DNA of 64,000 bases from JANNBN01 sp031430595 (GTDB lineage Bacteria > Actinomycetota > Acidimicrobiia > Acidimicrobiales > JANYDT01): contig JANPBU010000043.1 of assembly GCA_031430595.1 (NCBI GenBank), forward strand, positions 119,338 to 183,337. Reading direction: 5' to 3'. Made by a program: the position numbers and the translations under genes. Of this stretch, positions 61,307 to 64,000 are shown piece by piece; position 1 is the stretch's first letter; the number at the start of each line of letters is the position of its first letter. Under the pieces are notes generated by a model that worked only from the letters and a program-made list of their open reading frames with translations, did no database searches and was not told the origin of the DNA.

Positions 61307-62065
61307 CTAAGCTCGGGGAATTTCTGCGCGCATTCGATCGGTTCGAACCTCACCCTTTCTGGTGGTTGCCCCAACTGCTGCGAGGTCTTCCCGAGCAACG
61401 CCGGTTTGCCCTCGGAATCTGACCCTTCCGGCAGCCCCGCGAAACGATCCGAGCCCAACTCGCGCACCCTTCGGATCCTCAAACCAAGCGAAATAGATTT
61501 CGCCAGGAATAGTTCCGTCAACCACAAATTCGGCAACGGTGGTGTCATCTTTCGTCGAGAGGAGTGCGGTCGCTCGCAGGGGATCCTTTTCGAGAGCAAC
61601 GAGCTGGTAGCGCTTTGTTACGGTGTTTGATCCGCCCCGGTTGATCAGCGCCACGACCGACACGGTGAGCAAGATTAGGCTTGCGGCAACGGCGAACAGT
61701 TTCCAACTGCCGATCCGACGACCCGGTGTCTTAGCCTCCAATGGGTCCGTGACTTCTGAGCGTTGAATGCTTTCAACCGACACGATCGCTGGAGATTCCG
61801 GTAAACTGCTCAAAGAGCTTTCGGTCGGGCTCCGGGTAAACGCTGAGAGTACGCTGGCTCTTAGGGTGTCGGGTATCGGCTCATCGCTCGACGTGCTGGG
61901 GCTAACTGCTTCGAGTGTGGCAAGTACCGGAATGAGTTCGGCGAGTTCAGCGCTACAACTTGGGCAGTCGATAATATGCGCGCAGTACTCTCGATATTCG
62001 GCGGGCAACATGGCGCCCATGGCAAAAATGCCAACGTCGGTTCGTCGTGCGCAATGCACAATCAT
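61307..62065 (-). CDS. Zinc-finger anti-sigma factor (RskA-like)
   Basis: This 252-residue protein begins near MIVHCARRTDVGIFAMGAML and has YCAHIIDCPSCSAELAEL (H-x3-C-x2-C), a membrane helix (LFAVAASLILLTVSVVALI) and an external C-terminal part with YQLVALEKDPLRATALL. It should bind the upstream ECF sigma factor. The ATG at 62065 overlaps the sigma stop as ATGA; a GTG three codons earlier is possible. This is the second sigma/anti-sigma pair in the window. Confidence 0.85.
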   Translation of the reverse strand: MIVHCARRTDVGIFAMGAMLPAEYREYCAHIIDCPSCSAELAELIPVLATLEAVSPSTSSDEPIPDTLRASVLSAFTRSPTESSLSSLPESPAIVSVESIQRSEVTDPLEAKTPGRRIGSWKLFAVAASLILLTVSVVALINRGGSNTVTKRYQLVALEKDPLRATALLSTKDDTTVAEFVVDGTIPGEIYFAWFEDPKGARVGLGSFRGAAGRVRFRGQTGVAREDLAAVGATTRKGEVRTDRMRAEIPRA

Positions 62066-62625
62066 GGCGTCCACCCAAGTTCCTCAAGTGCAACACGTAG
62101 CGCTTTGAGGCCGTAAAAGACCCGGCTGCGGAGGGTAGCCTCGTTCGCACCGACACTGGCTGCGACCTCACTGTAGGTTCGTCCTTTTAAATATGTTTCG
62201 ACGATTGCCACGCGTTGATCTTCCCGGATTCTTCTCAGCGCTTCTTCCACTAACCACGAATCCATCGCTGCTTCGATCGAAGGTTCGATGCTTAACCGAG
62301 CGATACTCGGTTGCCCCGAAAGTGGAGGCCGTGCGTCTCGCGCTCGTAGTGCGTCGATGCACACGTTATGGGCAATGGAAAAGAGCCATGTGCGCCGTGA
62401 CCCAAGTGCTTCGTTCCACTTGTCAGCATGCTTCCATGCCCGCAAAAAGGTGTCTTGAACCACTTCTTCGGCCCGCTGTCGATCTTGCAAGAGGCGATAG
62501 CTGAAACGGTAAAGCTCGTTGCTGTGGGCATCATAAAACCTGGCGATGTCGGTGTGGCCGTGCGTCAACAAACGAGCCGCATCGGCGGAGGTGTTCTCAG
62601 TATGGTTTTCAGAGGAAAGGGCCAT
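62062..62625 (-). CDS. ECF RNA polymerase sigma factor
   Basis: This 187-residue protein has sigma region 2 (RFYDAHSNELYRFSYRLLQDRQRAEEVVQDTFLRAWKHA, RTWLFSIAHNVCIDALRAR) and region 4 (EEALRRIREDQRVAIVETYLKGRTYSEVAASVGANEATLRSRVFYGLKALR). It is co-expressed with the anti-sigma gene. The adjacent divergent COG4315 gene and the convergent YceI pair may be its targets (inference). Confidence 0.93.
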   Translation of the reverse strand: MALSSENHTENTSADAARLLTHGHTDIARFYDAHSNELYRFSYRLLQDRQRAEEVVQDTFLRAWKHADKWNEALGSRRTWLFSIAHNVCIDALRARDARPPLSGQPSIARLSIEPSIEAAMDSWLVEEALRRIREDQRVAIVETYLKGRTYSEVAASVGANEATLRSRVFYGLKALRVALEELGWTP

Positions 62626-62679
62626 GTGATTGTGGACGGGTTCTATGTCAGTTGGACGATGCGAGTGGGTGCTTACTCA

Positions 62680-62704
62680 GGAACCTACTCATCGCAACAG
62701 GTTG
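62680..62704 (+). promoter_or_regulatory. Candidate ECF-type promoter before the COG4315 gene
   Basis: GGAAC at about 62680 followed after 16 bases by GTTG resembles the GGAAC-N16-GTT class of ECF promoters. It would drive the plus-strand secreted-protein gene with a leader of roughly 130 bases. This is only a pattern seen by eye; no start site is known. Confidence 0.3.
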
Positions 62705-62837
62705 TACGCACGAGATCAGCGATTTGTTGAACTGTTACAAAATTATTGACTCTCGATGAACAGGTTGACTTCCACAGCCGTATTACTCATTGAGCCGCTC
62801 GACGCTCGGGTGTGCCTGAGAACGAAGGAATCGTCAT

Positions 62838-63347
62838 ATGAACAAGTCTGCGCTTCACAGCACGGCGCGCCGTCGCCTTATTGCGTCGGTGGCTGCATTT
62901 GTTATTGCGGGTGTGCCTCTGCTTTCTGCTCAGGTGGCCCATGCTCAAACGAGCGACCCAAAGCCGGTTGTGACACTGAAAATTGCGAAGACTTCGCTTG
63001 GCGACATCGTCGTTGATGGAAAGGGCCTGTCGGTGTATATGTTCAAGCCAGATCGTTACAACGTGAGCGTGTGTGAGGGACAGTGCCTTGTTGCCTGGCC
63101 TCCGATCATGCTTCCCAAAGGATCAACGCTTACGGATGTTTCGATATCGGATGGAATGCGACGATCGAAGCTCGGCGTTGCTATGCGCGAAGACGGTTCT
63201 CGCCAAGTTACGTACAACGGACTGGCCCTGTACTACTGGTTCCGTGACTCGAAGCCGGGTGACGTTTTTGGGCAGTGGGTCAACGAACTGTGGTTCGTGA
63301 TGAGCGAAGACGGAACTCCCAATACGAACCGAGTTCCGAAGCCCTAA
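62838..63347 (+). CDS. Secreted COG4315-type protein
   Basis: The 169-residue protein has a signal peptide (ASVAAFVIAGVPLLSAQVAHAQ) and two short repeats of the COG4315 family: LGDIVVDGKGLSVYMFKPDR with VCEGQCLVAWPP, and VTYNGLALYYWFRDSKPGDVFGQ. The Y-x-F/W-x-x-D motif is of unknown function, and such proteins occur in many soil and water bacteria, often beside ECF sigma genes. It starts at 62838 (ATG), divergent from the sigma gene. Confidence 0.88.
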   Translation: MNKSALHSTARRRLIASVAAFVIAGVPLLSAQVAHAQTSDPKPVVTLKIAKTSLGDIVVDGKGLSVYMFKPDRYNVSVCEGQCLVAWPPIMLPKGSTLTDVSISDGMRRSKLGVAMREDGSRQVTYNGLALYYWFRDSKPGDVFGQWVNELWFVMSEDGTPNTNRVPKP

Positions 63348-63414
63348 CCGGAGATCTTCACGGGGGTAGATTGCGGCGCTGGCCGAAAAGGCAACTCTCA
63401 ATCGACGGGGGTAG

Positions 63415-63488
63415 TGGAGCGGGTGACGAGAATCGAACTCGCGTATCAAGCTTGGGAAGCTGGCGTTCTGCCATTGAACTACACCCGC
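63415..63488 (-). tRNA. tRNA-Gly (anticodon CCC)
   Basis: On the minus strand the gene folds as acceptor GCGGGTG/CACCCGC, D-arm GTTC/GAAC, anticodon loop TTCCCAA (CCC) and T-arm with GTTCGATTC. It closely follows the glycine tRNA pattern (TAGTTCAATGG). The CCA end is encoded at 63415-63417. The anticodon stem CCAGC/GCTTG contains one C-U mismatch. Confidence 0.93.
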
Positions 63489-63737
63489 GTATTGGCAATT
63501 TGGACGGCTTTTGGGGCTTAAAACGGCAATGCAGTTGAGTAAAACCGGCATGCCCAACAAATGCCTGCGCTTCAAGCCGATAATTTGTTGCATTATAAGC
63601 GGTGCAGAGCAGTTAACTAGCGCGAGAACAGCCGCAAATTGGGCTAACACCGTAGCATTTTTCTTGAAACTATGGTTCACTTAATTCCGCGTGTTTTTAC
63701 GCGACGTGTGATTGATTTTTGTTTCGAGGACTTCTGG
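63489..63737 (+). promoter_or_regulatory. Long upstream region of the RRM gene with a small hairpin
   Basis: This gap of 249 bases has no gene. CATTATAAG near 63590 could be a -10 element, which would give a leader of about 140 bases. CGCGT/ACGCG at 63688-63703 forms a hairpin with the loop GTTTTT. Long leaders are common for cold-responsive RNA-binding protein genes, but the role here is inferred. Confidence 0.35.
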
Positions 63738-64000
63738 ATGAATTTGTATGTAGGAAACCTGTCGTGGGGCGTGACCTCCGACGACTTGCGCACAGCGTTT
63801 GCACCCTTCGGCGAAGTTAGCTCCGCCCAAGTGATCATGGACAAAATGACTGGTAAATCCAGAGGTTTTGGTTTCGTGGAAATGCCCAATGCTGAACAAG
63901 GTCAGGCCGCCATTAATGGCGTCAATGGTCGCGACGTAAAAGGTCGCCCACTTCGTGTAAACGAAGCCCAGCCTCGTGAAGCTGGCGGTGGCGGCGGTGG
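63738..64000 (+). CDS. RRM RNA-binding protein, 5' part (continues beyond window)
   Basis: Eighty-seven codons are visible, beginning MNLYVGNLSWGVTSDDLRTAF, with RNP2 (LYVGNL) and RNP1 (KSRGFGFVEM) of one RNA-recognition motif, then AINGVNGRDVKGRPLRVNEAQPRE and a Gly-rich start (GGGGGG) of a tail. This is the cyanobacterial/actinobacterial glycine-rich RNA-binding protein type. AGGA lies seven bases before the ATG. Confidence 0.93.
   Translation, partial: MNLYVGNLSWGVTSDDLRTAFAPFGEVSSAQVIMDKMTGKSRGFGFVEMPNAEQGQAAINGVNGRDVKGRPLRVNEAQPREAGGGGG

Overview
The window looks like the replication-origin region of an actinobacterial chromosome with mid-range GC (by eye a little over half). Gene order closely matches the two flanks of the mycobacterial origin: gyrA-gyrB-dciA-recF-dnaN-dnaA on the minus strand, then rpmH-rnpA-yidD-yidC-jag-rsmG-parA-parB on the plus strand, then trxA/trxB, a SigM-like sigma/anti-sigma pair, murJ, a DUF6049 protein and pcnA. 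A second conserved block (DUF5318-ponA-rpsF-ssb-rpsR-rplI-dnaB) follows. Moderate GC, actinobacterial gene order and a Ku/LigD-type repair set suggest an Acidimicrobiia-like, possibly aquatic lineage. That placement is inference; there is no rRNA gene here.

Layout. 1-7.9 kb: DNA gyrase, DciA, RecF, beta clamp and DnaA, with DnaA boxes both between dnaN and dnaA and just upstream of dnaA. 8.3-13.7 kb: ribosomal protein L34, RNase P protein, the membrane-insertion genes, Jag, RsmG, two perfect parS sites and ParA/ParB. 13.9-24.7 kb (minus): one tightly packed operon running GNAT-DUF6049-murJ-degV-Ser/Thr kinase-sigma-anti-sigma-membrane protein-trxB-trxA, which ties cell-wall lipid II export, a kinase, an ECF sigma system and thioredoxin together. 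24.8-31.7 kb (plus): pcnA, two coupled flavodoxin-fold reductases, DUF5318, a class A penicillin-binding protein and panB. 31.7-37.3 kb: DUF192 lipoprotein, the S6/SSB/S18/L9 operon behind a structured leader, and dnaB carrying a homing-endonuclease intein.

37.3-48.8 kb is accessory: small lipoprotein and membrane genes, a 1180-residue LuxR-type regulator with two NTPase modules, dcd, a large LSQTG-anchored surface protein with three repeats, a saccharopine-dehydrogenase-like enzyme, a CYTH/CHAD-like protein and small hypotheticals. 48.8-59.7 kb: an Lnt homologue lacking the usual catalytic Cys, LigD-type polymerase plus Ku, a UDP-sugar operon (ugd-uxs-galE), and hemE-hemY-DNA ligase, then an HNH protein. 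59.8-63.3 kb: two coupled YceI-domain proteins, an ECF sigma/anti-sigma pair and a secreted COG4315-type protein. The window ends with a tRNA-Gly(CCC) gene and the start of an RRM RNA-binding protein gene.

The most interesting points are: the free-standing, apparently active kinase that has the architecture of the pseudokinase tail of mycobacterial MviN/MurJ; the Cys-to-Ser change in Lnt; the triple ATG-containing 11-bp repeat ahead of recF; the complementary charged tails on S6 and S18 together with the leader hairpins; the DnaB intein; and the sigma/YceI/COG4315 envelope module. No insertion sequence, prophage or CRISPR array was seen.
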